NCBI RefSeq assembly: GCF_963169125.1
Contig: NC_084797.1
Span: 88,817,868 to 88,881,867 of the forward strand
Reading direction: 5' to 3'
Length of the DNA: 64,000 bases
Origin: Humulus lupulus
Lineage: Eukaryota; Streptophyta; Magnoliopsida; Rosales; Cannabaceae
Made by a program: the position numbers and the translations under genes. The notes under the pieces were generated by a model. It saw only the letters and a program-made list of their open reading frames with translations. It did not search any database and had not been told where the DNA came from. Shown one piece after another: positions 43,313 through 56,683 of the stretch (position 1 is the stretch's first letter; the number at the start of each line of letters is the position of its first letter).

Positions 43313-45131
43313 TGTAGGATCTTTGAATTTATATATTGATGCATGTTTCTTATTATTTTTCCAAACACATAATAGAAACATATAATAATATGACATACAA
43401 ATGAACATCAGATTTGAAAATTAATAAAAACACAAAGATGTATAAACTTACGAATACGCAGCGGAACTGCAACAACTCCTTCCTTCAATCTCTCTAACCC
43501 TTGATTCCTTACTGTAGCAGAGTATTATCAAGAGATTAAACTAGATCAGCAACACAGTCTTCATCACTAAGCCTTTGATCAACCTAGAACTAGTGTGGGC
43601 TTATTCTCAATACATGAGATAGAGATCTAGAAAAGAAGAAGGGAGTGAGTGACCAAGAAAGGATTAGACTGTGTAGGTTTTCACATACCCCAATGAATGA
43701 ACTGAGAATTACTTGTGAAAACACTAGATACCATATTCCTTATATAGGCAACTTAATGGTCTTTATTTAAATTTAAATTTAAATTTATATTAATTAAAAA
43801 TAATAAACAAAAAATAAAAGCCTTGGGCTCCCACAAATGGACTTGGGCCCATTCTCTTTGTTTTGAATTGAAATCCCAATTAGGCCTAAATTCAAAATAT
43901 TTTATATTTAATTTTTTCATTAATTAATTAAATCCTTATTCAAATTAACTAATTATAATTTAAAACTTTATTTAATATTACTTATTTATATTAACACCTA
44001 TTTATCAATATTAATAAATTTACCCAAAGGTTCTCTTTTATTCTCTAAATCTCATATATTTGTAAAATTTACCAAAATTGACTTAGTCAACTTAAAAATC
44101 CTCATTGGTATTTATATCAATTAATTGAGACATTCAAGATGATTTACTCTAAGGTGATGCGGTGACCATGGATGCATGAATACAAGCAACAATAAATTTC
44201 TGTGAGTTTATTTATTAAATAAATTATTTCACAATTTATTAATTCCTCATAACTCCACTATAGATTCGGAATTGAACTCTTGAATTCATAGAACGTATTT
44301 TTCTAACCACAAATACGTTATCCACTATTATAACCATTACAACCAGTAAATCCTCTATCGATGACTTACCAACGAGTTTGGTGCAAATTACCATTTTACC
44401 CCTCATTTGTATTTTATCCTTAACTCTCACTAATTCCCTTGTAACTCATAAATCCGTGAACTTACCCTTTTAGACTAAGCTATTAAGGAAGTCAACTTTT
44501 CACCTATCATACAAAAGCTATCGAATTCATATCTACGGTTAATACTCCCACTAAATTACACTACTAAATCTCCAAGAAGTAAGTATGGGCTAAACCGTAG
44601 GGTAAGCTCGTAATGAACAAGTCAAAAGATTTAAATAATATAGTAGCAGAATATTATCACTTAAAATTAAGATCAACTTGACCTATGGTCAATGTTGTGA
44701 CATTCATTAGATTTGATAATAACGATACTTATTTGTCTATCAATAATGAATATAGGTCCGAGTCCAATGTATCCATATACATTCGATCTTATCTACTTTG
44801 TCAATGCCTTGGATAAGACATCACACCACGAATATGTCAGTAGATCATATTATAGGTTACCATATCAGTGAAAATCCAATGTACTGACTTAATCTTAGGA
44901 CTCGTTCTTCTGAACATATAATTACAATTATAATCCACTGTGACCTAGTCACTATAATTGTAACTATTTATATATTTGCGATTTTATAAATGTTTGTACT
45001 ATTTCAAATAATTATGTAATAAAATAAGCAAGAAACATGATTGTCAAACTAAATAATTTCTACTTCTTTTATAGACAATATAAAATCATGTTACATGTCT
45101 GTCATTGTTAATAAGGGCAAAAAACCCAACA
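43313..45131 (-). mobile_element. Copia LTR with primer site on one side and polypurine tract on the other
   Basis: A 1,819-bp LTR: plus-strand TGTAGGATC at 43313, ending AACCCAACA at 45131. In minus orientation its left neighbour is a primer site, as for a 5' LTR. Its right neighbour is a polypurine tract and pol end, as for a 3' LTR. It therefore served two internal regions, as in tandem or recombined elements. Confidence 0.85.
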
Positions 45132-45150
45132 AACTCCCACTTGCCCTTTA
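45132..45150 (-). other. Copia polypurine tract
   Basis: The plus strand reads AACTCCCACTTGCCCTTT, so the minus strand is AAAGGGCAAGTGGGAGTT ending at the LTR. This is the usual Copia plus-strand primer. Confidence 0.88.
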
Positions 45151-45327
45151 AAAAAAATGGGACATGTTACTCAAAACCACCTATTCTACATGCTTCACAA
45201 TTATGCTCTATGCTTATATCTTTGTAAAGGGATATGAAAGATTGCTTTCCAAAACTATCTTCATCACCTTCCCTTGTACATGTGGTACTTTCTCTCTATA
45301 TGCTTTGCTCTTTTTGTGGCTTCGAGG

Positions 45328-45743
45328 TTATTTCGAATTTTCTATTACCTCATTATTACCACTTGACAAAATGAGTGGTTTATCCATTTTTGGAACAACA
45401 CCGAGATCTGAATAGAACTTCCTCAGCCTGACTATTTCCTTAGCTGCCGCAGACGCAGCTATGTGCTCAGCCTCTAAGGTGGAATCTGAAATGGCAGATA
45501 GCATAACGCTTCTCCAAATCAAAGATACTGAGATGGCAGACAACCTATCGCTTCTCCAAATCATAGATCCACCTCAAGAGTAAACACATTTTTTAGAAGT
45601 AGACTTCCTCTCATCAACATCAGTTTAAAATTTGAATCTTTGTAGCCTAACGGGTTCAAAGTTCCACTCCAATAGACTAACATATAGTCTCTAGTTTGTC
45701 TAAGATACCGACCGCTATCAATTGTCCATTTCCAAGGTTTCAT
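45328..45743 (-). pseudogene. Copia pol: RNase H fragment
   Basis: Two open stretches in different frames together read RQTRDYMLVYWSGTLNPLGY, SNFK, then VFTLEVDL, and STLEAEHIAASAAAKEIVRL followed by RKFYSDLGVVP. These match the RNase H end of Ty1/copia pol (the STTEAEYIAASEAAKE type block), with an Asp of the active site replaced in the YKDSNF segment. An in-place duplication of the MIWRS..LSAISVS phrase interrupts it. It sits about 200 bp from the LTR, as expected for the end of pol. Confidence 0.85.
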
Positions 45744-46756
45744 TGGCGCTTGCTCACCACTCCCACTTCATAATACATAGCAGATCTCCAATCACTACAC
45801 ACAACATAACATGCATTAGACTTTTTATTGCAAATGCATAAGGAATTCGTTTCATCTTTTCCTTCTCTTGAGGAGTCTGTGGAGCCTGGTGCTTAGAAAG
45901 ATAAATTCCATATCAAGACGCTAAACATCCTTTATTGGAATTTGTTATAGAGTAACGCCCAAACACCTCGCCTAAGTAGGTCGCTTGAATAGAGCACAAA
46001 CTCAATTATTTCTATCGTTGATGATTTCAATACCAAGAACATGACTTGCTACAACGAAATTTGAAATTTTGTTTCCAGCCAGTTCTTTATGGCTGATAAT
46101 TTCTTGACATTGTTTCCAATGAGTAAGATATCATCTACATAAAGGATTAACAACACCACAATGTCTTTTTCCCTGAGTTGGTTAAACACAAGGCTTAACT
46201 ACATTTTGTTCAAAACCATAGATCTTAATGTTTCCATTAAACCTTATGTTCCAGAAGCGTGAAGCTTTTTTTAAGTCCATAGAATGACCAATTCAGCTTG
46301 CCGACTTTCCTGTCCAGCTACTGTGAATCCTTCTAATTGATCCATGTTAATTGTCTCATCAAGATAGCCATTAAAAATGCATTTTTGATATCCATTTTCC
46401 TTATCTCTTAATCAAGAGTTGTGGCTATGTATAAGAGTATACTAAATTAATTTTAGCATGGCTACCGAAGAAAAAGTTTTCTCTAAGTCGACTTTCTCTC
46501 TCTGCCACGAGTTGAGCCTTAAATGTCTCGACCTTTCCATTAGCTCCATTCTTCTTCTTATAATTTCATTGCACCCCATGGGCCTAAATTCTAATGGTCC
46601 AACATGAAGGTCTCAGAAAAATTTAGAGTACTTAGACTCAATTTCCTAATACTTGGCTTCAAGTTAAAGAACCCTTTCAGACTTACTCATTGCTTGTTTA
46701 AAGGCCAGCAGATCAACGTTACTTGTACCCCCACCTAGCTTGTGGGTTTCACTATC
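45744..46756 (-). pseudogene. Copia pol: reverse transcriptase fragment
   Basis: The minus strand carries the catalytic LILYVDDILLIGNNVK at about 46095-46165, with the YVDD active site intact. SLSKHQAPQTPQEKEKMKRI, the block after the palm, is at about 45850-45910. Many stops and frame changes occur. The reading is cut at 46756 by the LTR of element W. The upstream part of pol (integrase) was not found on the other side; only gag sequence appears at 57350-57930. Confidence 0.85.
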
Positions 46757-48890
46757 TGTAATGTCCTACTACCCTAGAGTCGTTACCATATGGTTTTAAA
46801 ATGTGTATTTGACTCGCTAATCAGGGTGTTAGACCCAAAAGTGTAATTAAGTTAAAACAACGACTCATTTAATAAAACTTTCATATAAAATATTTGAACT
46901 TTCATTAAGATCGTAAAAGAGTTACATTGGGATCCCAATATATTGTTTAAGACATATTTTCTTTTCAAAAGTTACTGTGCAGTCGATCTAGGCAACAAAA
47001 TCATACATTTTACTATGCTCCTCAATAGTAGACCAACCGTGGCAGCCAGGTAGGCCAAACATATACGCACCGCTCCATGCCCTCCAACTCATAGTTGATC
47101 GACATTTTCCTTGCCTTTACCTGCACCATAGAGCACCCATGAGCTGATGCCCAGCAAGAAAACTTCACAACAACATATAATAATCTATTTCAATAAATGC
47201 ATAACTAATCAGACACAAGAAACAATCCACAAGTTTCCATTAAAATTCACAACAGTGGCCTAATCCGATCACGGTGCGTTACTAGGCACCAAGTTCATGG
47301 TACTAACCGAGCAGGTCAGTACATCACCCTTATATGTCAATGCCATGGTGGCCTGCATTCAGCATGCTTATTGTTGATTCCGGCCCTTGTCGATCCCAGT
47401 CCTTCACGCTCCCAGCCCTTGGTGCTCCTGGCCCTTGTTGTTCAATCATAAACATATAAATGACATGATAATTACAAACATTTAAACATAAAACCTAAGC
47501 ATAATACAAGCACAGATAATCGGGCCTTGCCCTGCTTTAGGGCACATACATTTCTCTTACCTTGATTACCGAGCAGATAGCGTATGGCACTAGTGAGCAG
47601 GATCCCCTATCCCTAAGCCCTAGCGGTAAAACCTAGTCACAAGCAATAATGGATATTCATCAATAACTTAGACTATTCAAGAGTGTTAAGGTATATTTCT
47701 ATTTGAGTCGTGACGCCCCTATCAAGCGTGTGACTGTCTACAAGTCAGAAGGCTTGAGCTCTCATTTTCCTAGACATGCGCCGTGGCGCAACTCACCCAG
47801 CGCTGTCGCGCTAAGGTGGTTTACAATACGCCTATGGCTTCTGAGTTCATGCGGGCCACGGCGCGGCCCCACAAACCCAGATTTTCCAATGTTTTCCTTG
47901 TGTTTTCCCCGGGCCAAACTTATCAAAATCCATCCCAAATGTGAACCAAAGCTACAATTGAACCCCAATACATCAATATTACACTCAGAGCAGCACAAAC
48001 ACATAAAAACTCAACCAAAAAACTTAGAGAAACTAAGAATTAAGAAAAACTTTAAAAAAATTAAAAGCTTTAAAACTCAAAACCTAAAACTTCCAATTAC
48101 CTCTGTTTAGATCGATCCTAGCTGCTCCCTTAAGCTTAGAAGCTTCTAGCCCCACTGAGCTTCAATTTCCTCTGCAATCCTTGCCCCAAAACTCAAAGAT
48201 TTAATGCCTTCCCTTTTGATATTCCAAAGCTTCCACCGTGAGAGGAAGAGAGAGAAAATGTGGGAAAGAGAGAGAGAGAGAGAGTGTCTTGATGTTCCTG
48301 GTTATTTATTGAAGGCATTCATAAATTTATCCCTTTGATACCAGAAAGACTTAAATGCCCCTAGAACAAAACCTTACTCCTTAATGCCCCAAAGGGTAAA
48401 ATCGTCTTTTACCACTATTTTCCTGCTGAACCTCAAGTAGCCCTATAAATTCCCAATTAATCCTGAAATACCCAATTAATCACTAAATAACTACATGTTA
48501 CCCAACAAATCCCGAATATTCACTAAGTTCCCAAAACACCCCTCGACTCACTTCGAGTTGGGTATTTAACACGTTTTGACTATTCCTCTAATCAACTCAC
48601 TAGGATCGCCTCAGACCACACATCTCAAATATATCTCCCCAATACCTTGGTCTCACTCATAAAGCATATATATATATTACAAATATACCCTCAATGGGTC
48701 AAAGATTACGAATATGCTCTTGTTTACAAGAACGGGCCTACATGGATATTTAATACACATAAACATGCATAAATACTAGCATTACCAAATAAATCATATA
48801 TACCACATAATCACACATATAAATCCAGCAGTTCCCTCCTGGCACACTTACCAAGGCTCTAAGCCTTATTAGCAAATTTGGGACGTTAGA
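46757..48890 (-). mobile_element. Element W: 3' LTR (chromovirus, minus strand)
   Basis: A 2.13-kb LTR: plus-strand start TGTAATGTCCTACTACCC, the reverse of the GGTAGTAGGGCGTTACA end seen at 55611-55627. It ends GGGACGTTAGA at 48890. GGGATCCC lies at 46929-46936 and the reverse GTAAGAGAAA at about 47552. It is bordered by a polypurine tract on the right. Confidence 0.88.
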
Positions 48891-51800
48891 ACTATCCCCT
48901 CCTTATTGGAATTTTGTCCTCGAAATTTATTCAAGCATCTCGGGATACTGATCTCGCACATCTGACTCTAACTTCAGAGTCAAGTTATTTGCTCTGTTAT
49001 TTCCCTGTAACACCATCGCAAGAGTGGCAGTCTTATTCCATTAGACTTTATCTCTTTTATCCTGGATTTCCACTGGCTTTTCCTTACACAATAAGATTCA
49101 CTGAGACTCCAGGGTCTCTTCACCCAATCAGGGGTAGTACCTAACATCTCTTTCTTTAACATTGGCACTAGTAACACCATATGAGCCTCTACCCTTGCTG
49201 AGGTAATGCTAATCTGTAGGCCCCTCGCACAATCCTTATTAGGATCTCATAAGTCTATCAATTATAGAGTCAAATTTCTTCTTTCGTTCCCAAACTAGCT
49301 TATTCTTTTTTTTTGTCCATAATACTCGGAGATGTACAAAGTATCCTATCCTGGAACTCCACATTCTTAAATTTAAATTTGTGAGCACTCTTATCTTTTC
49401 AATAATGCATACACTTCTGCCCTAACAATCCTAAATGACTTCATTGGTCCTCTGCTTAAATTCTGAACCCGAATACTTCTTGTCTCTTATCTAATTTCCC
49501 CGGAATAAGTAATTCTCGTTTCCTATCTCACAATATTTTATCCAGAATCACTCTAGATGTTGACTGATATTTATTATTGTGATAATCCAATCTAGGGACC
49601 GTACTTGCCTCAGTGTCTCAAAAATTTACATATTCGAAGTAAAATACTTAGAGTCTGAGTTGTTCCTTCAGATTGTCAGTCAGTCTGATGGTAACCAATA
49701 ATTCCAAATCCCAATCTTATATTTCTCGCCCTCTACAACCCTTCCCAGAACTTGGGAACCAAAGAGTTCTCAATCCTACACTCTCGACTTCGGTGTCCCA
49801 CAGAGACGTACGATCTCCCTTCGCACATACTCATTCTTATGATATCTCGCTCCATAAACTAGAGTGTGTTAACCCAATATGTCAAGTCACAACTTCTCAT
49901 ATCAATTCATCCTACCTACAATCTAAAGTGGTCCACCCCCTACAGTCCATAACTATATCCCTCCATACTAGCTCCAAGATGCACTAGAGTCATAATAGAT
50001 TTTCTGGCTTCTGATTATCATTTCTCACTTATTAAAGGATTAAGCAGTGCGCCTCCCGGTATACAAATTTTAGGTCTTAACACCCTTTCAAACTTCCTGG
50101 ATACAACAATCATAAAGGGTAGTATAAGACTCATTTAGAATCTTTACCTTGACGCAAACATTCGTCGAATCACTCTTCCGATCCTCATATCTTAGCCTAT
50201 CCATGCTAAAATGGTAGGATTTTGAACCATTCCAACAAGATCTTCTTTCTGTATTTGATTGGTCATAGGGGTATATCTGCCAATCATCAATCATAGATTC
50301 TATACCAATCCCAGTCGTTACCACATCTGACTTTACTGTGATTCGTCGTGAATCATACAAATGGCACAAACCTTTCAAACTCAAGATGTCCGCCTCCACT
50401 TTAATTTCCTTTGAGAAATAAATAATTCAAATGTGAGTCCTTCACTAGTTCCCACTAGTGCCTTTGTCTCACGGTTACCCCTAAGGGTGACAGAACGCTT
50501 AGCTTTTATACTATTCCATGCACTTATTTTCCATAAGTGTTGTCACCTCATCGTAACCGTGGCTATCTTCCATTACCTTTAACTCAAAGTCCCATGGAGA
50601 ACTTTTATATTCTTATTTCCTTATTCACCGTACAACACGAACAATCACCCCTTAAAGTCCACGCATGGGCATACCCTAGTCCTTGATGCGCAACAGTATA
50701 AATCAATGTTTTCAGCAAGGACAGTGTTTACCATGCCGTCTTCCTGTATCAGTCCATCACCTGCATATTCTAATACCATGGTGTGTTAATCAACCTTTCA
50801 TTCAACTTCTAAAATTCTCGTACGCGACTATCCATTCAGGCAAGCTTCAGGTTCTTACATTACTTCAGTCAAGAGTATGGCAGTCCTCGAAGAACCTTCA
50901 AGTAAAAGTCGATGTCTTTCGCCAGTCTCACTGTGCTTCTAACCTCTAAGGCGTTCCTTTAGGGAATTCCTTATTGTTTCTATCTTAATTATATCATACA
51001 TGATCTCATAACTTCCCATAATGTGACCTTGAATATCCTCTAAAGAAATTGAAACTTATCCCTCCTGGAACCTTACCTTTAACTCTCTGCTTCCTCCACC
51101 TTAGTAGTATCAATACAAATATAACTCGTATTATGTTCTTAATAGGAAGTAGTCCAAAACATTCTCAATTGATCCAAATGCGACTTGTCCACATAATTCC
51201 TATACTCAATGCTTGTTGAATTTACATGGGTCGTTGAATCTTGGTCAGTTCAAGAGCCTTCACTGAAAACTATCACATCATACTTGGTGTGAATGGTAAT
51301 TCATGAAATGTCTCTTTCCTTGATCCTCATCTTGTAATAACCAGATGGAGGGTCAATTCCATAGATCACTATCCTACCTTGCAAATGGGTAAATGAATCC
51401 TTCATTCATGGCAATGGGTATCTTTTCTTAATAACTACTTTACTTGGCTATCCATATGCAGTATACATTCTCATAGACTTGGCCTCATTCTTAGCAAATG
51501 GTGTTGACATATCCAATGGTGAAATGTTGTGTCTGATCAATCCCTTAAGTGAAATAAATTCTTCGACTAATCCTTTAATTCTTTCTGCTCAGCTAGTGTC
51601 ATTCTCCATGATGTCTCTGACACTGGTTTATCCATGCCTTAATCCTGTAGCACACTCAATTTCTTGACTCAACAACGATCCCAACGAATCTTCGTAAGCC
51701 CATCTGAAATCTCACTAGCCGATCCATTTTTCCCTCTGATTGAACTGATATAGTCTTGGTGGTACCTTTCACCACATAATTCTCATATAATCAGCTCAAT

Positions 51801-52717
51801 TAATTATTACTGCTAACTTTCTACCAATAATACTCTGACCGTCTCTTGGAAATTACCAATTTTTCCCAAGGCAGACACTAAAATCTCAAGCCCCATAGCA
51901 TAATAGTCATATGGTAAATGTCTTTACTAAGAGACAAGTAGCACCAGACTTAATATACACAATATAAAAGAACGAGAACTTTAATGCCAAGTAGTCACCT
52001 CAGAGGGACTAGCCTCGGGTTCTAAGTGCATCCAGGTGGACTCTCGAACCTGATTTGAGTTATCTGCACTCCTTGGTTCTACCTTCTTGATTTGAGTTAT
52101 CGGAAAATCCTTCTTGATTTGCCCAACCATTCCACATAGAAAACATTCCTTCACTCGGTATTCTCCCAGATGGCGTCTCCTGCACCTGGCACACACTGGA
52201 TAAAGTTTCCAAACCTCCTTGCTGCCTTGGCGACCACCCTATATACTATAACCCTCCTATTAAGACCAGGGATCATAGAACTGTTAGGGATTTTTCTTTT
52301 CTAGTTACTACGACCTCCACTCCTACCCAATCCCACAAATGGGGTACCATTGCCTGAGCTCCCTGCTCTACAACACTCTTTCCCCATATTTCATCTCCTA
52401 CATCCTTTATAGTGGGGACCCTCCCTACCGTCTAAGCGTAGGTAGAAATCTTATGTACATGAGCAATCCTAACTCTCTGGGCAACCAATACAATATACAC
52501 GTAGCATAATAATATAATATTCGAGGGGCCATGCCCTATCATTATACATCCATCATGCTCTTTATATCACAAGAAAATAGGGAAATTCAGACAAACAATT
52601 AGACAAATATTTCACTTAAGACTGACCAACCCTGAGTGGGGCTTGTATCTAGCAACGAACATACATGTTTAGTCAATCTCCAGAAACCATAAACCTTGGC
52701 ACGCTCTAATACGAAGT
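48891..52717 (-). mobile_element. Element W: internal region, heavily decayed
   Basis: It begins with a polypurine tract (plus strand ACTATCCCCTCCTT) and the reverse of the pol-end phrase (CCTCGAAATTTATTC). It ends with a degraded primer site (plus GCTCTAATACGA at about 52703) next to the 5' LTR. About 3.8 kb of former gag-pol remains, riddled with stops. Only a zinc-knuckle piece (51981-52196) and vague integrase-like text are readable. It is shorter than the internal region of Z, so deletions are likely. Confidence 0.78.
51981..52196 (-). pseudogene. Element W gag: decayed zinc knuckle
   Basis: The minus strand reads CARCRRRHLGEYRVKECFLC then GMVGQIKKDFP. Compared with the intact version in Z (CARCRQSHLGEC, CFFCGSVIHLRKDC), the histidine and last cysteine of the CCHC knuckle are lost. 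It confirms that W and Z are the same lineage. Confidence 0.85.
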
Positions 52718-53299
52718 TGTAACACTGTACTACCCTAGAGTTGTTACCATGTGGTTTTAAAATGTGTATTTGACTCGTTAATCAAGGTTTTTGACCCAAA
52801 ATTGTAATTAAGTTAAAATAATGAATCATTTAATAAAACCTTCATATAAAAGATTTAAACTTTCATTAAGATTGTAAAAGTGTTACATTGGGATCCCAAA
52901 ATGTTGTTTAAGACATATTTACATTTCAAAAGTTACTATATAGTCGACCTAGGCCACAAAATCAGACATTTTACTGTGCTCCTCAAAAGTACTTCAATTG
53001 TGGTGGCAAGGTAGTCCAAACATGTACGTCCTACTCCATGCCCTCCAACTCATGGTTGATCAACCTTTTCCATGCCCTTACTTCCACCATGGAGCACCCG
53101 TGCGCCGAGGCCCACCAAGAAAACTTTACAATAGCATATAATAATTCATTTCAATAAATGCATAACTAATCAGACACAACAAACAATCCATAAGTTTCCA
53201 TTAAAATTTACAACAGTGACCTTAGCCGGTCAGGGTTCGTTATCAGGCACCAAGGTCACAACCCTAATCGAGCGGGAGAGTACAACACCCTTAGATGCT
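52718..53299 (-). mobile_element. Element W: 5' LTR, left segment
   Basis: The plus strand starts TGTAACACTGTACTACCC next to the decayed primer site. GGGATCCC lies at 52890-52897. It is interrupted at 53299 by a plus-strand solo LTR. Confidence 0.86.
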
Positions 53300-55627
53300 T
53301 GTAACGACCCCAAATTCACTATTAAGGCTTAAGGGCCTGGAGTAGTGTGCCTGGAGGGCATAATGGGATTCTGTGTGTGACTTTTATGAATTTAATGCAT
53401 GATTATGATTTAATGCACGTTATATGACTATTTGATTAATTGTGATGCATGACTATGTGAATTAGTATGCATGTAGACCTGATTGAGCATATTTGTAATT
53501 TGGCCATGTTGGGCATGACTATGTTGATACCTGTGATCTATGACTCGAGACGATCCTAGAATGAGCGGGTTAGCAGAAAGTCAAAGCGGGAACCTGTACC
53601 CGGCTTGGGTTAAGCCTGGGGAGTTTAATTGAGAATTTGGGAATATATTTGATGATTAATCAGGTATTGGGTAGCGAGCGGGAATTATTAGGAACACTTG
53701 AGGAATTAGTGGGAATTTGGGTAATATGACTAAAATGCCCCTTTATGGACATAAAGGTTTAGAATTAGTAAGGGAGGGCATTTTGGTCATTAGGCTTGTA
53801 AGAGATAAATTAAAGAAGGGCTTTATACTTAGTGTATTTAGTAGAGAAAAGTTATAGGCTGAAAAGAAAGAAAGAAAAAAGAGAAAAGAAAAGAGAGGGA
53901 AAGCTGAAGGGTTTTATCGAAGAACGGTTTGTGGCTCTCCCAACCTAATTCCTTCATTTTTTCTTGGAGTCAAGCTCAGTGGAGAGCTAGGGTAGGCTGA
54001 GCATCAAGGATCCTAAGCTAGGCTTGAGGATTGGCAAGGGGTTAGCAAGATCACATTTGAATTTGAGGTAAGTTCTTGGGGATTTTCTGTTTTAGGGCTT
54101 GACTGGTTTTGAGTTGTGTTTTGAGCTAAATGGATGGGGTTTTTGGGGGAAAACAGGTCAAGGTTGTGAAGGTGTAAGCCAAGGAGGTCTAGGGTTCGAT
54201 TCAAGGTCGAAATTCCACCCACGGTATGATTTCTAAGACCCTATCCTTGTTGTTTGAGTGATTTTCTGGTTTTTGGGTTCATTGTGTTAGGTTTTGAGTT
54301 GTGGGTTGCTTGAGCTTGGGATTGAGTTCATGGGGTGCTTGGGATGAGTGTGAGGTGTGGTTGTGTGTGTTTTTGGGTTTCGAAAAGGTTTGGGAAAGAT
54401 TGGTGTTGAAATGGGAGAAGAAAATCGCAAAATGCGATTTTGGGTTTGGTCTGGCTGCAACTAGCGCTACAACGCTAGTCAGGGGGCGCTGTAGCTAGCC
54501 CCTGTTCTGGTGGGGTGGTTCTGCTTGTAGCGCTACAACGCCCTCTTTTGAGCGCTGTAGCGCTGCACTGTTCACAGAGGGGATTTTTGGGCTTTTGTGA
54601 AGGGATTTTGACCTAGGGTTCGGGGCTTGATTCCGCCACTTTGTTTTGGGGATCTAGGACTTCCCGGGGGCTCGGGATTAGTCCCGAGGCTAGGTTTTGG
54701 ACTTGAGATTGGTGATGATTTTGACTTGTGGATTTTGCTTAGGTAAGCGCTAGGGCTCGGGTAAGATCGTGCCCACGGAGTCAGGTTGATCAAGGCTACT
54801 GAATCTAAAGGTAAGAAAACCGTAACACCCGAGAATAGGGCATGGCCCCACTGTGTGATTTCAGGGCATGGCCCTAGATTGTATTATGTGAAAATTTTTA
54901 ACCTTAAATGAATCATGCTGTGTGCGAATGATTATTTTGAATGTACTATATGTGTGATTATAATGAAATGAACGGCAAGGGCCGAGTGCGGCGTAGGCCG
55001 GGTACGGCCGTGGGGCCGAAAGTAACACTCAGCACATGGGATGCTTATAGTCAGGGTGGGACCCAAGGGATACATGAGTTATCCTCGCAGTGAGAACCGA
55101 ACCCCAGGCTTTGGTAAGGCCTCTGGGGCGGCATGGCCGTACTTGTTTATTATGATGGTTTTCTTATTTATCAGTGAATTATGCCAGCTGTATGATTTGC
55201 ATATGTTATGTACTATTTGGGTTTTCTTGCTGGGCTTCGGCTCACGGGTGCTCCATGTGGCAGGTAAAAGCAAGGAGTCAGTTAACCGGCCATGAGTATG
55301 GAGAGCGTGGGGGCGGCGCGTACATGTTCGGCCTGCCCGACTGCTTTGGTTGGGGGCATTTTGTAAATGGCTGTATTAATCCATTCTTTTGATAGTTAAC
55401 CTAGTGTAAATCTATTTTTGAGTTGTAAATATTTTGTAAACCTTATTTTGGGATCCCAGATGTTCTATACTTAACGTTTTCAATGAAGTTAAACACTTTA
55501 AAAGAGTACAGCCTTAAATTTTGATTTATCCACACTTTTGATTTTAGAAACCACTTAGAGTCAGTCAAAAGCACGATTTCTATTTTAAACTCACTAAGTA
55601 ACGACTCTAAGGTAGTAGGGCGTTACA
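53300..55627 (+). mobile_element. Solo LTR related to the LARD LTR
   Basis: TGTAACGACCCC...GGGCGTTACA, 2,328 bp, with flanks ATGCT (53295-53299) and ATGGT (55628-55632), a target duplication with one change. The right part from about 54815 is nearly identical to the LARD 3' LTR from about 16250. The left part is clearly more diverged and has different CpG-rich words (AGCGCTACAACGC, GCGCTGTAGC, 54470-54565). GTAAGAAAA is at about 54811 and GGGATCCC at 55450-55457. Confidence 0.92.
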
Positions 55628-55632
55628 ATGGT

Positions 55633-56638
55633 CATGCCATGGAAGCCAGCATTCAACATGTTTATTCCTGATTCCAGCCCTTGCCGATCCCGACCCTTGC
55701 TGCTCCCGACCCTTGCCACTCAATCATAAACATATAAATGACATGATAGTTACAAAAATTTACACATAACACTGAGCACAATACAAGCACAGATAATTGG
55801 GCCATGCCCTGCTCTACGGGTGCAAACAATTTTCTTACCTTGAGTCCCGAGCAGACAGGGTATGGCAATCCTGAGCACGATCCCCTATCCCTGAACCCTA
55901 GTGGTGAAACCTAGTCACAAGCAATAATGGATAGTCATCAATCACTTACAATATTCATGAGTGCCAACTTATATTTCTAGCCTTTGGGATCTAGAATTCT
56001 ACAAATCTGGGTGGTAGAATCCTTCCCGAGCCTTTGGGTTTGAGTTCCTAACCTTAAAATCCTTAATTAGTCAACTTTCTCGATTTGAACCGCGACGCCC
56101 CTAGCAAGTGCCGCAACCCTTTGCAAATTAGATGGCCTAAGCCCTCATTTTCCTTGATAAGCGATGTGGTGCAACTCACCCAGCACCGTGATGCTAAGGT
56201 GGTTTACAAAACCCCTTAGGCTTCTGAGTTCATGCGGGCAGTGCCGCCCAGATTTTCCAATGTTTTCCCTGCGCTTTCCCTGAGCCAACCTTATAAAAAT
56301 CCATCCCAAACGTGAACCAAAGCCAAAATTGAATCCCAATACCTCAATATTACACTCAGAGCAGCACAACACATAAAATCTCAACCAAAAATCTTAGAGA
56401 AACTAAGAATTCAGAAAAAACATTAAAAAACTTAAAAGCTTTAAAATGCAAAACACAAAACTTCAAATTACCTTTGTTTAGATCGATCCTAGCTGCTCCC
56501 TTAATCATAGAAGCTCCCAGCCCCACTAAGCTTCAATTTCCTCAACATTCCTTGCTCCAAAACTCAAAGATTTAGTGCCCTTTCCTTTCAATCTTCAAAA
56601 ACTTCCACCATGAGAGGGAGAGAGAGTAAACATGGTAA

Positions 56639-56676
<38 letters not shown>

Positions 56677-56683
56677 TCTTGAA
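55633..56683 (-). mobile_element. Element W: 5' LTR, right segment, truncated
   Basis: Resumes the W LTR (CATGCCATGGAAGCC...) with the reverse GTAAGAAAA motif at about 55833. It stops just after the AG run at about 56683, where the 3' LTR goes on for about 600 bp more (48290-48890). A deletion removed the end and joined it to Copia sequence. Confidence 0.85.
56641..56674. repeat. (AG)n microsatellite
   Basis: Dinucleotide run at the truncated end of the W LTR. It may have promoted the deletion that fused this LTR to Copia sequence. Confidence 0.9.

Noticed and set aside
47703..48110. A 135-codon open stretch in the W 3' LTR
   Set aside because: It lies in LTR sequence that is shared, but not kept open, in the W 5' LTR (56090-56450).
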